From positions 3,596,001 to 3,660,000 of the forward strand of contig CM030711.1 in the NCBI GenBank assembly GCA_017979445.1: DNA of 64,000 bases, written 5' to 3'. Position 1 is the first letter of the stretch, and the number at the start of each line of letters is the position of its first letter. The translations under genes were made by a program, and so were the position numbers. This document shows positions 40,187 through 53,921 of the stretch, one piece after another. Below the pieces are notes generated by a model. That model saw nothing but the letters and a program-made list of their open reading frames with translations. It did not search any database and was not told the DNA's origin. The DNA is from Akebia trifoliata. Lineage: Eukaryota; Streptophyta; Magnoliopsida; Ranunculales; Lardizabalaceae.

Positions 40187-40311
40187 TTATGAGGTGCAAC
40201 CAAATAATTCCCACATTGATCTGCAAAATATGCGACACCTATCACAAAAGTTTCAAGTATAAGTTAAATAATTCTTTATATGCTGATTATTGTAAGAAAG
40301 TATTGGTTTAT
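38499..40311. other. Duplicated non-coding sequence left of SDR1-B
   Basis: Partner of 10350-12186. The frame at 39845-40108 is the copy-B version of the short unidentified block described for copy A. No supportable gene. Confidence 0.5.
40157..40185. repeat. Poly-C homopolymer (about 29 bases)
   Basis: Lies between a CT run and CATTATGAGGTGC, exactly where copy A carries (CA)n. A C-run this long is unusual and its length may be a sequencing or assembly estimate. Confidence 0.85.
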
Positions 40312-41471
<1,160 letters not shown>

Positions 41472-42189
41472 ATCATTGTTAGATCTGGAAAACAGTGAGA
41501 ATTGTTGAATGTGTGAGGTTGGCATCTTTGATGGGAGAAAGAATAGGAACGGTTATAAGGCAATTCAACTGATCCGAATGGATCGGATCATGGATTTGTT
41601 CTGATCCTGTTCATAATTGATCGGTTCGGATCTGGAGCAGGGTTGGATTTGGTTTACTTTAGCCCAACTGGCTTTTTATAGCCTTGTTCCAGCAACATAA
41701 GGGGACTTATTAGGTTCAGGCATTGATTTACTTGGGCTTAAATTAAGGGCTTGACCCAACCAATAGCAAACCCCACAAAACTGCCCAATCCAACCTACCA
41801 CACAATGGCGACCTGCCACGGCAAAAATTCTGGCTGGATAGCAGCTATTGACGGCCGGTGACTAAGATGGTTCTCTTCTTAAGCAAGCGAACACCATCAG
41901 CTGATGGCCTGGAATGCTCGGAAAGAGACCTCCGACTTACGCTAATTTCGACCAAATAATAGTAGTCAGATGAATACTTGACCAAAAATTAAAAGAGAAA
42001 GTTTTTATGTTAAAAAAAGCCCATGCTTTTTCTATTCATTTTGATTTGAATGATATCTGACAAAATCTAAACATAAATCCAATGAATTGAGATTTATCAT
42101 ATTCATCAGGATTTGAAAATCGCACTTTCCAAAACCTTAGGTTAAATACCCATAAGTTTTAGGGAAGTGGAGGCCCTAAAGAGAGTAAA

Positions 42190-42485
42190 AAATTGTGCCA
42201 AACATCTTTCAAAATAGAGGTTAGAAGTTTCAGAATAGGCTGATTTTTTGTGGGGATGATCTTTATGGTGAAGAAATCATCCTCATAAAAAATCAGCTCA
42301 TTCCGAAACTTCTAAACCTGTTTTACAAGTTGAAGAATTGTGGACTGTCCGATTTTTGTAAATCATTTTTGATGGTATTAGAAGTTTCAAAATTAGCTAA
42401 GGATCATCCTCTCAAAAAACCGGCTTATTGTGAAATTTCTAACCCATATATTGAAAAAATATTTGGCACAATGTTTGGATTTCTT
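42190..42485. mobile_element. Nested-hairpin MITE, old member (copy B)
   Basis: Partner of 14105-14425 with a further internal deletion in the second hairpin (around 42395). Confidence 0.7.
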
Positions 42486-42489
42486 TAGG

Positions 42490-44366
42490 GCTACCAACGC
42501 CACCCTGAGTTTTATGCATATTTTCGTGAATTTTCATCAACCTTGTAAAATCAAAAGCAATCTGGGGATTTTGGTATCATGCCATGATAGACTTAAACAT
42601 AAATAAATAACAAGGGTAAATTGTATACCTTACATTGAAGTCCCAATCACGATCATCCTTCATCTATTCCCTTTACCATCAATGAAAATTTCAATCCGCA
42701 ATAAGTCTTGATGTTCTTTTGACTGACCTGCTTCTTCCTTCTTTCTAACTTTTATTAAATGCATTTGGTTTGTGAGGTCATTAGATGGGGATACATTATT
42801 ATTTAGAGTTAATAAACAAACTCAAAAAAAGACATTAAAAAATACTTACTAACAAGATAGTGTGCATGAACCATATTTTTTTTTTTTCCTTCCTCTAGAG
42901 GCACTAAGAATAAAAGAAATCTATGATTCTGTGTACACTGTCACGTATGTGAGTGTTTTTGAGTGTCTTTTTTAAGTCACTTTAGCATTATTCTTTCAAT
43001 CATTCTAAATTGAGTTCCTTTGAGATCGTGTTGATGTGACAGTGTGCAAAAAAATCATAGATTTTTTACTCGAGATCAAGATGGAAATCTGTGATTCTCT
43101 ACATACTATGACATTAGAACAGTGTTGAAGAAAAACATTTCAGCAATTCTCTTATTCTTTCATTTATGGATTGATGGAGAGGATCTAGTGCATTTTCATT
43201 TTAGATTTGTGCTGCAGTGACTTCAAGATTGTATCTCATATCTTACTTTCCTGAAGATGGAAGTGTGTAGAAACCATTGGTACAAACCTTTTCACTGTAG
43301 TTTCTATGATGCCTACACACTTCCACATCAAGAAAGTACAATTTGAAGTACATTCTTGAAGTCCTTTAAACATTATTATTATTATTATTATTTTTTTATT
43401 ATAAGTACTTTAACATTATTCTCCATTTTATCTTCATTTATCAAAAAAAAAAAAAAAAAAATTCTTGGGAAAATGACCGCATAGTAAATATTTTTAAAAA
43501 TATTTACTAAAAAGTTCTATGTACGAAATTTTGGACTTTTTAAGACTCAATTTTCTAAACGTTTTCCTCTTAAGGATTTTTAGTAACTTACGTCCATATT
43601 ATTTTGTAAAATACCTAAAATACCCTTATGTGTATCAAGTTACTAATTTATCCATAAATGCTTGAACAAATACTAAAACACCATTGATTAACAAATACTA
43701 CATAGGTACTCAATATAACTATTCACATCGAAACATGTCTATGAATAACAATTCACATAAAGAAGAATGAAATGGTTACTCTAGAGCACATAGTAATCTA
43801 CGTTGTCTTATAGACGATAGATGATAGATGATAGCTGCCTCCACACTAGTTGAAATTGAAGATACAAATGGGTTGCTGGTGAATTTGCCTTCAAGATATA
43901 ATAAAGTCCAGTTGAGCCAAAATTATATATTTTCTCAAAGTTTGTACTATCCTTGAGAAAATCCGTCAGACAGAATCTTGGATACATATATGCCTCTTTT
44001 TTGTAGAAAAATAATTTAATTAAGAAGACATTTAGAAAGAGAGAAAGAGAGAGAGATTTTAATCATATTTAAAATTCTGATCTATTCATATTTATAAACA
44101 CCAAAGGGGTTTCAACGTTTCGCAAAGGGCGTGTGCACTAAATGGTGCCATTCGGTCGTGTGCACTAAATGGTGCCATCAACCGAATGGGTGTGTATACC
44201 CTTTGACCGAACTATCACCCAAGGGTAAAATCAAATCAGTGCCTTGTTAACTGTGCAATATGAGTTGGTTGATAATGGATTCTATATTGTCAAAGAACAC
44301 GTTGAATGAGATTTTAAGTTATAACTAATTAGGGTTTAATCCCATAAGTAGGAAGTAACTTACTAA
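42490..44366. other. Duplicated non-coding sequence between SDR1-B and SDR2-B
   Basis: Equivalent of copy A without the CACTA insertion; the empty CACTA site is at about 43095-43125. A 27-bp-period local duplication of GTGTGCACTAAATGGTGCCA occurs at 44131-44180, only in this copy. Confidence 0.6.
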
Positions 44367-44618
44367 CACTATATAAAAATTGGAAATTTGACAGGCCAAA
44401 GCCCACAAATTTTGACGAACTATGACTGTCAAGTTTTTTTTATGTTCCCCAATTCGACGGCTTAGAATTGTCGAATTTTTCCCATCCTCAAGTAATTTGG
44501 CGTTTTCAGCCCATCAAAAATAAAATTGACAATGAAAAATTTGACGTCTTGGCCCATTAAAGTTTATGAAATTTGACAGCCTTGACCATGGAATATGGCC
44601 TTTTTTTTTCATGTTGTG
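44367..44618. mobile_element. Miniature CACTA-like element (copy B)
   Basis: Partner of 23062-23331 with the same TAA flanks; it therefore predates the segmental duplication. Confidence 0.75.
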
Positions 44619-44871
44619 TAAGTTACTCCCAACTAATGATATTTACTTTATAATTTTAAACAAAAAAACACACTATACTAAGAGTAATTTTAAATTTCCA
44701 AATAAATGGAATTAAATTTATTTGAACCAACACTAAATACAAACAAAGTACATTTTTTTTAACAGTGTGGGCGTAACAAAATATGAAATATACCTACATA
44801 TTTTGAAATAATGATATTAATTTATTTGGCCTTCATAGAGCAAGAAGTATTCTACTAATAGATATAGGATT

Positions 44872-47769
44872 TCAAGATTTCATAACTGCGGAGAAAACTT
44901 GATTGTTTGTGCTATGACCTCCATCAGCAATGAGGTTCTTGAGAATGTTCACAAACTTGGACTCCTCAGTACCTGTGGAGAAAGCTTGATTTGTTGTGCT
45001 AAAACCCCCATCGACAATGAGGTTGAGACCGTTCACATACTTGGACTCATCACTAGCCAAAAAAATCGATGCCTCAGCTAAATCCTCCCCTTTCATCATC
45101 GGCCCTTTCGATTTAGTATACCAATTAGGCGGCTCCTTTCCCTTGCTCAATTCTCTCATCTTCATAGCAATCATTTGCGGGGTGATAATCCCGTAAGGAG
45201 AGATACAATTTACTCTAATTCCATAATGTCCAAGCTCGGCGCACAAGTTCTTTGTCAATCCCACCACAGCATGCTTTGATGCAGAATATGCATGCGATGT
45301 CAAGCCAGCAGTGACTGAAGATAAACTCGCGGTGAAGAGTATGTTTCCTTTCTTTGCTGGTATCATAACTCTCGCAGCGTGCTTTGCACCCAAGAAGGCA
45401 CCATGTACATTGACGTCGAACACTCTCTTGAACTCTTCATTATCGATATCTACTATTTTAGGTTCAAAGTCTCCAATTATACCAGCATTGTTAAACATGA
45501 TATCAAGCTTTCCATACTTCGAGACAGTAGTGTCGACAACATTTCGAACATCTGAATCGTTTCTAACATCACAATGGATGTACGATACACTGTCATCCGA
45601 GCCGATGTCATTGCAAAGGGATAGGCCTAGATCATCTTGGACATCGGCTATGACAACTTTAGCACCCTGACGGATAAAAGACCTCACACAGCTCTCACCA
45701 ATCCCACTAGCACCACCTGTTATTACTGCTACCTTACCTTCTAACCTGCACAAGCAAATACATTTAAATCGATTTTCATGATTAACACTTGGGGCTTAAA
45801 TGGATCAGGTTCGGACTGGATCTGAGTATATCCATATTCCTATCCGAAATTTTTATGGATTCAATTCCGACTAGATCCTATTAGTGAAAACCACATCCAA
45901 ACCATTTTGCTTTCACTAACCCATATCCAGATCTGACTTGACCGAATCACTTGATTCAGATCGGTCGGATCGGATAATTTTGGATGGTTCAAAATTTTTT
46001 ACTATATTCCTTTTCTATTACTATATTTTTCTATTTTACCTTTATAGTTCTTCTTCTTCTTCTTCTTTTTTTGTTAAAACAAAAATTAATGTTATATTGA
46101 AGTAAAAGAATAAAGATATGAGAATATAATTTCAAAGAAATATATATATATATATATATTTGGCTAAGTTAGCAAAGTATATATTGATGTAAGGCAAATT
46201 TACAAAGAGGGTGGCCCTCAATATTTTAGAAGCCTGAATTGAGGCAGATCGTGCTTGTCTCCCACATAGCTTTTTTTGACAATCAATGGGAGAGAATCAA
46301 TATAGAAGAGAAAATAGCAAAGCTTTGGCTTCGAAAAAGACCATCTGCCATAAAGTTTTCCTCCCTCCAAGTGTGCCTTAGTCTGACATTTAAATCAATA
46401 TATTTTCGGATTTAAACGTTTATAGAGATGGATACATATCCAACTTAGATCCAACTCAAGTCAAGGGACATCTACCCATTTTTTTGTAAATTCATATATA
46501 CTCCAAAGAACCATACATACCAGGAAAGTCGGGATAAATCCCTATAAGTGGCCGAAAGTATTTCAAAATAAAATTTATTTTTAATTATATGCAACTTTAC
46601 AAAAATATTATATACAACTAAATAATTTGGTCAAGGTTTTGACCCAACTTAATTTGTGCAGTTTTAGATGCTGAATCGTCGAGTAACAAAGTTATGTTTT
46701 TTATTTTGAAATATTGCTAGAAATCAATTTTATTATTTTATTATTTCATTATAATGTTGTTACGAATAAATAAAATGATGTTGTTACAAAAAAATAAGTT
46801 TTAGGAATTACTATTTTAGAAAATCCCATTATATATAATTTAAAAATAAAAAACTATTATAAAAAAAATAATTATAATTTTAAAATAATATAAAATATAG
46901 ATAGTATAATGATATTACTAAAAATTTAATATAATAATAATTATTTTAAATTTTATAATTATTAAAAATTAAAAATTAATAAAATAATATAACAATTTAC
47001 ATATTTTAAACTTATAAATTTTTGCAAAAACCTGCGATTGGACTGCCAGGTTTGAAGAGAGTATTTTTGTCAGCTTGAAAACCGACGATCGGACCACTAA
47101 TTTATTACTTTTTCGGTAAATTCTTAAAAATTATTATTCTTTAGTACTTATAAAATAATATATTATTTTTTTAAATAATTTTTCCAAAACATAATATTTG
47201 TACCATTAAAGTTAATATGAAAGAACTATCTCATGAAAATCAGACCAACTTTCCCAATAATCCTTATGGTGGAAAAATAATTATTCCAAACTTTTGTATT
47301 TTAATCAGTTACTTCACTTGATTAGTTGGTGGAACCATTAAACTATTCTAGAACCACTGTATTTGGAGGATGATAGGATTGCCTTGCACACCCAAAATAG
47401 TCCTTGTAAGCTAAATAATATTAGATAAAATATAGGCAAATTTACCAAAACATGCACCACATTTCCTTTTAGAGAAATTTATCAAAACGATACAGAAATT
47501 TTACTGTTTTTACCGTTTTGGTAAAAATATTAATTATCAAAACAGTAAACTGTAGCAATTAATTCCAAAAATGGTAAATTACCATTTTTGGAATTAATTG
47601 CTACAGTTTAGTGTTTTGATAATTAATTATGATTATGAAAACTGTACCGTTTTGATAAATTTCTCTAAAATATAATCAAGACAGAGTTATACTGTACCCA
47701 AACACTTCCTTAAGTTGTGAGAAATAATTACCTTTTTGCAACTGGAGCTATTAAGTGAGCAGCCTTCAT
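44872..47769 (-). CDS. SDR2-B: short-chain dehydrogenase/reductase (secoisolariciresinol/xanthoxin dehydrogenase-like), apparently intact
   Basis: Exon 1 is 47732-47769 (MKAAHLIAPVAK plus AG, donor GTAATT). Exon 2 is 44872-45745 (acceptor TTGTGCAG). The join restores Arg13 and gives 303 residues. TGGASGIG (22-29) binds the cofactor; Asp47 after VVIA favours NAD over NADP. NNAG is at 98-101, the catalytic Ser is in TASLSS near 153, and the YSASK motif gives Tyr166 and Lys170. ISPYG and the C-terminal ESKYVNGLNLIVDGG are family signatures of SDR110C enzymes, which oxidise secondary alcohols of terpenoid, lignan or abscisate precursors. The C-terminus carries a second imperfect copy of the ESKYVNGLNLIVDGGFSTTN segment (residues 246-269 and 274-298), absent from SDR4. 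The 1,986-bp intron holds a palindromic MITE. The substrate cannot be told from sequence. Confidence 0.93.
47471..47666. mobile_element. Palindromic MITE in SDR2-B intron 1
   Basis: Ends AGAGAAATTTATCAAAACG and the inverted CGTTTTGATAAATTTCTCT. The centre is an almost perfect palindrome of two arms of about 45 bp (AAACTGTAGCAATTAATTCC pairs with GGAATTAATTGCTACAGTTT). Copy A (27420-27570) has lost most of one inner arm. It lies about 65 bp inside the intron from the donor site. Confidence 0.75.
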
Positions 47770-49625
47770 CTTTTTCTTTTGTGTAGATTATCTGCGAAGA
47801 TGGGTAAACTAGTTTAATTGGTTCTTTTAATTATAAAATATCCCATAATTATTCAGAAATTCAAGAACAATAAAGAAAACGTACCCAAAAGAAAATAGAA
47901 AATTTGTACTAGATTGATAATATTGTAATACTTACACTAATAATATCTTACTCTTGAATAATAGATTTGAGTTTAACTCTCTAGAAATGTTGATGGAATG
48001 AAACAAGAGAAGTGGAAAGAATAAATAGATGAATGATTTAGACAAAACCGCCCCCCCAATTTTGACTCTATTATTTGTAGTTTTTTTAATTTTCATTTAT
48101 TAGGTTGGTTTGAACTCGACGACACCCTAAATAACTAATTGTTTTATGAAATAAATAAAACGATGAATCAAAGATTTATCAAATCAGTCAGATGATGACT
48201 AGACCTTAGTTCAATTTGGTTGGATAATTAATTAATATTTATTTGAATTAAAATTTACTTGATGAACCTTGGCCGAGGGGTTTGTTTCTATTAGTGATTT
48301 CTTAGAAGGAACTCTCTTCATTGGATTACATGTGGCATTTTTAAGGAGGTGTTTCAAATTTTAGTGGAAACGTAAGGGTATGAAATAAATTCAAAACACA
48401 TGTCTTGTAAGAAGGACGGTTTATTCAAAGTTGGACTTTAATTATTTGGATTCATATCGGTCGAAGTTGGGTTTGTGGCATTTTGTATTGGTCCCTATGG
48501 TGTGACGACAGTGATTTGAATCTTTGAAAATAATCAGCTCCACAAATCGGGCGGCGTTGAAATTTCATGACGTAAAGAATGTTGAATGTATATTTAATAG
48601 AGCTATTATCAAATAGTTCATCTAGAAGTGGAGGCTTTTCTTTGGATTGGTTAATTTTTCAAACTCCATCCAATAGTTTTCTTTTAAATTTTTAAAATAA
48701 ATATATATGTCTCGTTATCTTTGAAAATGCTGGTTTTGACTTTAATTATTGAGCGTAATGCGAGGTTGTTTATGATAGAGATTGGAGGAGGTGAGGGCTG
48801 GTAACGGATCGATTCAGTATCGAATTCAGTGCCACTCCAATATTGATCCGATTTTTTTTAACGATGTGCCCAAATCAAATAGATTAATGAATATATGAAT
48901 CAAATCCAATCCGTTTCATTTCATCCTTAATCTTAAATTGATTTGGTCCGATCCGAACACATGCCTTATTTTTAAATTATCATTGTTCAAAATTTAAAAT
49001 ATATAAAATTTTAAAATATTTACTTTCCTATTATAAATATAGTGGACAATCAAAATGACTAAAATATTTTATTTATATGTATTTATATGAAATTAAGAAT
49101 AATAATAAAAATTATTGAAATATTGTTTGGATTGGATTGGAGTAGATTTATATCCAATCTAAAATTATGTTGGATCCAAGATTTCAATTTGAATCCAATT
49201 TTTCATATATATATTTTTTGGATCGGATTGATTTGGACATCAGGTATATTTTGAATCATTACTTTTAGGAGGTGTTTCCTCTAATGATATCATCACCATG
49301 AGCCCTCTTCAAAATTTGAACGAACCTTCCCCGTTACAAGATAAGGTCAAAAATTTGATCTAGTTATTTGTTTATGTATAATTTTTTATTTTTTTTAAAG
49401 AAAAAATATATGTTAAATGTTAAAAATATATTTTAATTTTCATAAAGCTAATATACTTTAATTTGACTCATTTGAGTCCACTTTGGATTTTCAAGTTGAT
49501 ACGATTTGATGTGGTCTAGCTATGTATTAATTTTTAAAAACCTGAATTTTTCTTTTTTCTGAAGTTTTTTCCCTCTCATTTCTCTGATTCTTCTCTAATG
49601 ACGGCCATCTCAAGAATCTGTTATT
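47770..49625. other. Upstream region of SDR2-B (duplicated)
   Basis: Partner of 27671-29461. The promoter must lie here, but no convincing TATA box could be fixed. A 56-bp block (about 48053-48108) is missing from copy A. Confidence 0.5.
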
Positions 49626-49630
49626 CCTCA
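49626..49630. other. Empty target site of the solo LTR
   Basis: Single CCTCA with both flanks matching the flanks of 29462-32619. Confidence 0.88.
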
Positions 49631-50104
49631 TCAACCTTCAAACATGGAAAGCTCATTTGTTCTTCCATCAGATCCATTCATAAGGAGAAGATTTCACATC
49701 CGATTCTTTTTAAGCTCATTAATCGATCCATCCATCGGATTCACAATCGATCTATATATATATACATATATAGGAGAGAGAGAGAGAGAGAGAGATGGTG
49801 GAATTGCTGTGTAAGGAGCTCGTCATTTTGGTATAGAAGTAATGAAAGAGAGTAATATCCATATGTTACTAAGTGTAGAAGTAAAGAGGGAGGGAGTTAA
49901 AAATAAATATTTAAATCTATATATTTATAAAAAAAAGTATATTTTATGTTTTATATTTCACAGTAAATATTATCAGATTCGATATATCATTATCTGAATC
50001 CGAATCTGATAAGCATTCAAATGTGAAAGTGAAAATTCGAATACGAATTTGAATCGGATTCAAATTTTCGATTATCCATTGACAGGCCTAGTTGCAAGCA
50101 CACT

Positions 50105-50678
50105 GACCGGATTGTGATCAGTGCGGTCTCTTTATGTGCTGTTAGGATCATTAATCGGGAGATTCATCCTGCATGGAGATACGTTTTGGTTAGAGATACT
50201 AGAGAATTTGGGCAGACCTTTAACTCATGTAATTTTGATTTTTTTTTTTAATAAGTATAAATTTATTAGAAAATGAAAGAAAAGGAGGTCAAGACCCCCC
50301 AAAAGTACAAGCAAGAAAAAAACTAAAAAAAAAAAAACTTTAGCATTGAAACAAAATTCCAAAACTCTCCATAATACAAAGAGCACATTTGTTTCGACTT
50401 GAAAACAAAATCCTCAAAGAATGCTATTTCAAAGTCTTTGTTCAATTTGCTCCAATAAAAGAGTAGTCCCAATGTAAGTTTGAGTTTTATTGGCGAGAAG
50501 CAAATACGATAAGCAACTGATTTTTCTGGCTAAGATTGGAGTAAGAGCAAGAGTTCTATTATATCAAACTCTAATAGCTAAATATGTATCTCTCTTCAAT
50601 TCTTATTGATGATGTCCCTTGTAATTACATTCTCTTACCAATCAGTAACAAATCATTAAAAAAATGGATTTAAGTGCT
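50105..50678. other. Copy-B-only 574-bp segment
   Basis: Present between GCAAGCACACT and AGAATAAAAT, which are adjacent in copy A (33092-33103). It has T-rich and A-rich tracts but no inverted ends or clear target duplication. It may be an insertion in B or a CT-microhomology deletion in A. Confidence 0.55.
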
Positions 50679-51138
50679 AGAATAAAATAATATTGAGTCG
50701 AATAGCTGAGATCATTTATCAAGTAAATTCATAATTGTACAGGTTCAATAGAAGGTGCCAACTTGCTTAGTTGGTTAAAGTTTGTGTTGATAAGTAACCT
50801 CCCTAAGTGTTGATTCAACATGGATCCTACATCTTGGAACCAAGTCAGTTTTGAAGCAGTTTTGTGATTATGGAACCAATTAGTATGTGAAAAAATAGGT
50901 AAATTTGACGTGACCCTTTTATACACTATACGGAAAAAGGGGTAAATTTGAGAGATCTTGGCATCAAGTTTGTCCTTTTTTTTTTTTTTTTCACATAGTG
51001 CACTACTATTGCATGCCTAGATTCGGTTCCAGATCAACACAAGGGTCAAATTTTCAGTAACCAAAACCTCAAGTTTCCTATTTAAGCTATCAACGTTTGA
51101 ATCAACCTTGGTATATTGTGAAACATTTAGGACTATAT

Positions 51139-51389
51139 CACTATGTGAAAATTGGAAATTTTGACGGGCCAAACCCTACAAATTTTAGAAACTGAATTTT
51201 GACGGCCCATGGCTGTTGAAAATTTTGATATTCCCCAATTTGATGGCTTAGAGCCATCAAATTTCTGTCGTCCTCCATTAATTTAATGGTTTCGCTTTGT
51301 TGAAAAAAAAATTTGACATCTTGGTCCGTCGAATTTTATGAAATTCGATGGCCTTGGGTTGTCAAATATAAGTTTTTTTCCACATTGTG
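51139..51389. mobile_element. Miniature CACTA-like element 2 (copy B)
   Basis: CACTATGTGAAAATTGG...CCACATTGTG with TAT on both sides (51136-51138, 51390-51392). This is the clearest example of CACTA-type ends with a 3-bp target duplication in the family. Confidence 0.78.
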
Positions 51390-51880
51390 TATATTTAATA
51401 GAAAAATGTATGAAATATTTGTCTTTTGTAAATATATTTATTAGGGTCAGGATACCTTGATTCCTAAGAATGACTCATAAAATAAACACATGATGCCAAC
51501 CCTTTAAATGCAAAATTCAATGGTTAAGATTTATCTTCTAGATAAGTATCTCCGAGATTTGTATTATCAAGATACTCATAAACTTCAACCATTGGATTTT
51601 ATGTTTAAAAGGTTGGGATCATTTGTTTTTTTCATGAGTCATTCTTAGGAGTTAACCTATCCCAACCCTATTTATTATCCTTCCATTATGCTCATGAATG
51701 CTTATATAAATGGCCACTAGGAAACCACCCTATTCACCAAATAGTTGAGGTGTTTATTTGTTATTTATTTATTTATTTTTAAAAATCAATGTGCTTAATA
51801 TTTATTATCTAACCAAACATTTATTACGTAAAAAACTAAAATGCCTTCGTTTTTTCTCTAAAAGACTAGAGAATGCTAAT

Positions 51881-52168
51881 CAGAATATGAAAAAAGCCCA
51901 AATTTGATGGCCCTAGGCCGTTAAATTTCATAAAATTCGACAGTCCAAGGGGTTGAATTGACGTCAAAATTTTCATTGTCAATTTTTTTTTCGACGAATT
52001 GAAACTATTAAATTAATGAAGGAAGGAAAAAATTCAATAGCTCTAAGTCGTCAAATCTGGGAACTTCAAGAATTTTGACAATCCTAGACTGTCAAAATTC
52101 AGTATCTAAAATTCATGGGCTTTGGCCCGTTAATTTTTTTTGTCGAATTTTCCAATTTTCATGTAGTG
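51881..52168. mobile_element. Miniature CACTA-like element 3 (copy B, inverted)
   Basis: Its right end, read inverted, is CACTACATGAAAATTGG, close to the canonical CACTACA-G-AAAA terminus of CACTA elements. Flanking AAT is duplicated. Confidence 0.75.
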
Positions 52169-52552
52169 AATGTCTCCATGAGGTTTTGGACTTTAGCATT
52201 CTTGATCACAGAAGTTGAAAATGAAAATAAATCTATCAAACTCCCAAATTTTGAATTAAAACTCAATGGTGCAAATTAACTTATTTTTCTTTTGTTGATA
52301 TTTTATTTCTCAAAGTTGTTATAATTTTATCTTCTACAACTTAGTGCAAATTATATTATGTTTTTGATTGTCAAAAATTGATGCCATCAAGAAACTTTCC
52401 TTACAAACATAATAAGGAAAGTGTCATCATTGTAAATGAATAAATAACTATAGTACTCTCAGTTCTTTGTTTAAACCCAGTGTATCCTCTCCATATTTTC
52501 AAGAATAGATGTTGAGAGGAGAAATGATATAACATGTGTTAATTTAAAGAAG

Positions 52553-52923
52553 GGACGGTTCAGCAGCCCTAAAGTTTGCCAAGTTTGATGCCAAACATTT
52601 TTCAAAATATGGGTTAGAAGCTTTGGAATGAGCTGATTTTTTGTGAGGATGTTCTCTATGATGAGGAGATCATCCTCACAAAAAATCAGCTTATTCCAAA
52701 ACTTCTAACCCCATAAAAAGTGATTTACAAAAATTGGGCGGTCCATGATTCTTCAACTTGTAAACTAGGGTTAGAAGTTTCAAAATGAGCTGATTTTTTG
52801 TGTGGTTGATCTCTTCACCGTAGAGATCATCCTCACAAAAAATAAGCCTATTCCAAAACTTCTAACCCCATCAAAAGTGATTTACAAAAAATGTTTGGCA
52901 CCAAACTTGGCAGACTTTAGGGC
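52553..52923. mobile_element. Nested-hairpin MITE 3, right end truncated
   Basis: Left end GGACGGTTCAGCAGCCCTAA. The right arm runs to GACTTTAGGGC but lacks the matching TGCTGAACC, and joins directly to Copia RNase H sequence (CACCAAATAGC). The internal two-palindrome plan is the same as 26014-26352. It marks a deletion that removed the end of the MITE, 330 bp of flank, the Copia 3' LTR and part of RNase H from copy B. Confidence 0.82.
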
Positions 52924-53011
52924 ACCAAATAGCTTGACAAGTACAGGTTATTGCAACAACAAACTCTGCTTCAGTTGTTGATAAAGTAACAATTTCTTAC
53001 TTTTTTGAAGA

Positions 53012-53921
53012 CTACGAAACAGCTCCCAAGCCCATCATAAAAACATATTCGGATGTGCTTCTTCTATCATCTAGATCTCCAGCATAGTCATTGTCAGTAA
53101 AGCCAACTAAATCTGCTTTTTCTCCCTTTTGGTAGAACAACCCAAAATCTGTTGTACCTTGCAAGTATCGAAAAATTCTCTTTGCAGCAAGAAGATGTAT
53201 CTCTCTTGGATATTCCATATACCTACTAATGAGACTTACAACATGCATTATATCAGGCCTTGTTGCGGCCAAATACATCAAGCTTCCCACAATTTGATTG
53301 TATAGAGTGTTGTCCACCTTTCTTCCTTCAACATCTTTCATCAGCTTCAAACCAAACTCAATTGGTGTGCTAACATAATTGAAATTCTTCATCTGAAACT
53401 TGTCTAAAATTTTTTGCACATATTTCTTTTGAGAAATAAAAATACCAGTAGAAGTTTGCACCACTTCTAAGCAAACAATGAGCATTTTTCTCCCATCTCC
53501 AATTTTAATAAAAAAGTGTATGCTCATATGGACATTTATGAAAATCTTCCTTCAAAAAATAAGTTTCAATACGACTATACCAAGCCCTTGGAGCTTGTTT
53601 TAGTCCATAAATAGCCTTTTTCAATTTATATACTTTATACTTGTTTTCAATCTTAATATAACCAGGAGGTTGATCAATGAATACTTGTTCTTCCAAGTCT
53701 CCATGCAAGAATGTCGATTTCACGTCCAACTGGAAGATAGGCCATGAATTTCGTGCAACCAAGGTAGTTACCAATCTGATTATATCATGCCTTGCAACTG
53801 GAGTAAAAACTTCTTTATAATTGACGTCGTATTCTTGTTTATAGCCTTTTGTTACTAAACGTGCCTTGAACTTGTCAACTTCACCATTCTCCTTCAGCTT
53901 CGTTTTGTACACCCACTTCAC
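53012..53921 (-). pseudogene. Copia reverse transcriptase (copy B), frameshifted and lacking YVDD
   Basis: First part 53505-53921: MKWVYKTKLKENGEV, FKARLVTKGYKQEYDVNY, FTPVARHDIIR, FQLDVKSTFLHGDLEE and GLKQAPRAWY. These are RT finger/palm blocks with the LDVK.AFLHG motif (Ala replaced by Thr here). A frameshift near 53515 leads into 53012-53527, where IVCL is joined directly to EVVQTSTG, deleting the YVDD active-site segment. It then continues to GFTDNDYAGDLDDRRSTSEY. It cannot be catalytic. Confidence 0.9.

Noticed and set aside
44872..45753. SDR2-B starting at the TTG-TGC codons before RLEGK
   Set aside because: TTG is not a normal plant start; TGCAG is the intron acceptor, and the 38-nt exon at 47732-47769 restores the usual family N-terminus in frame.
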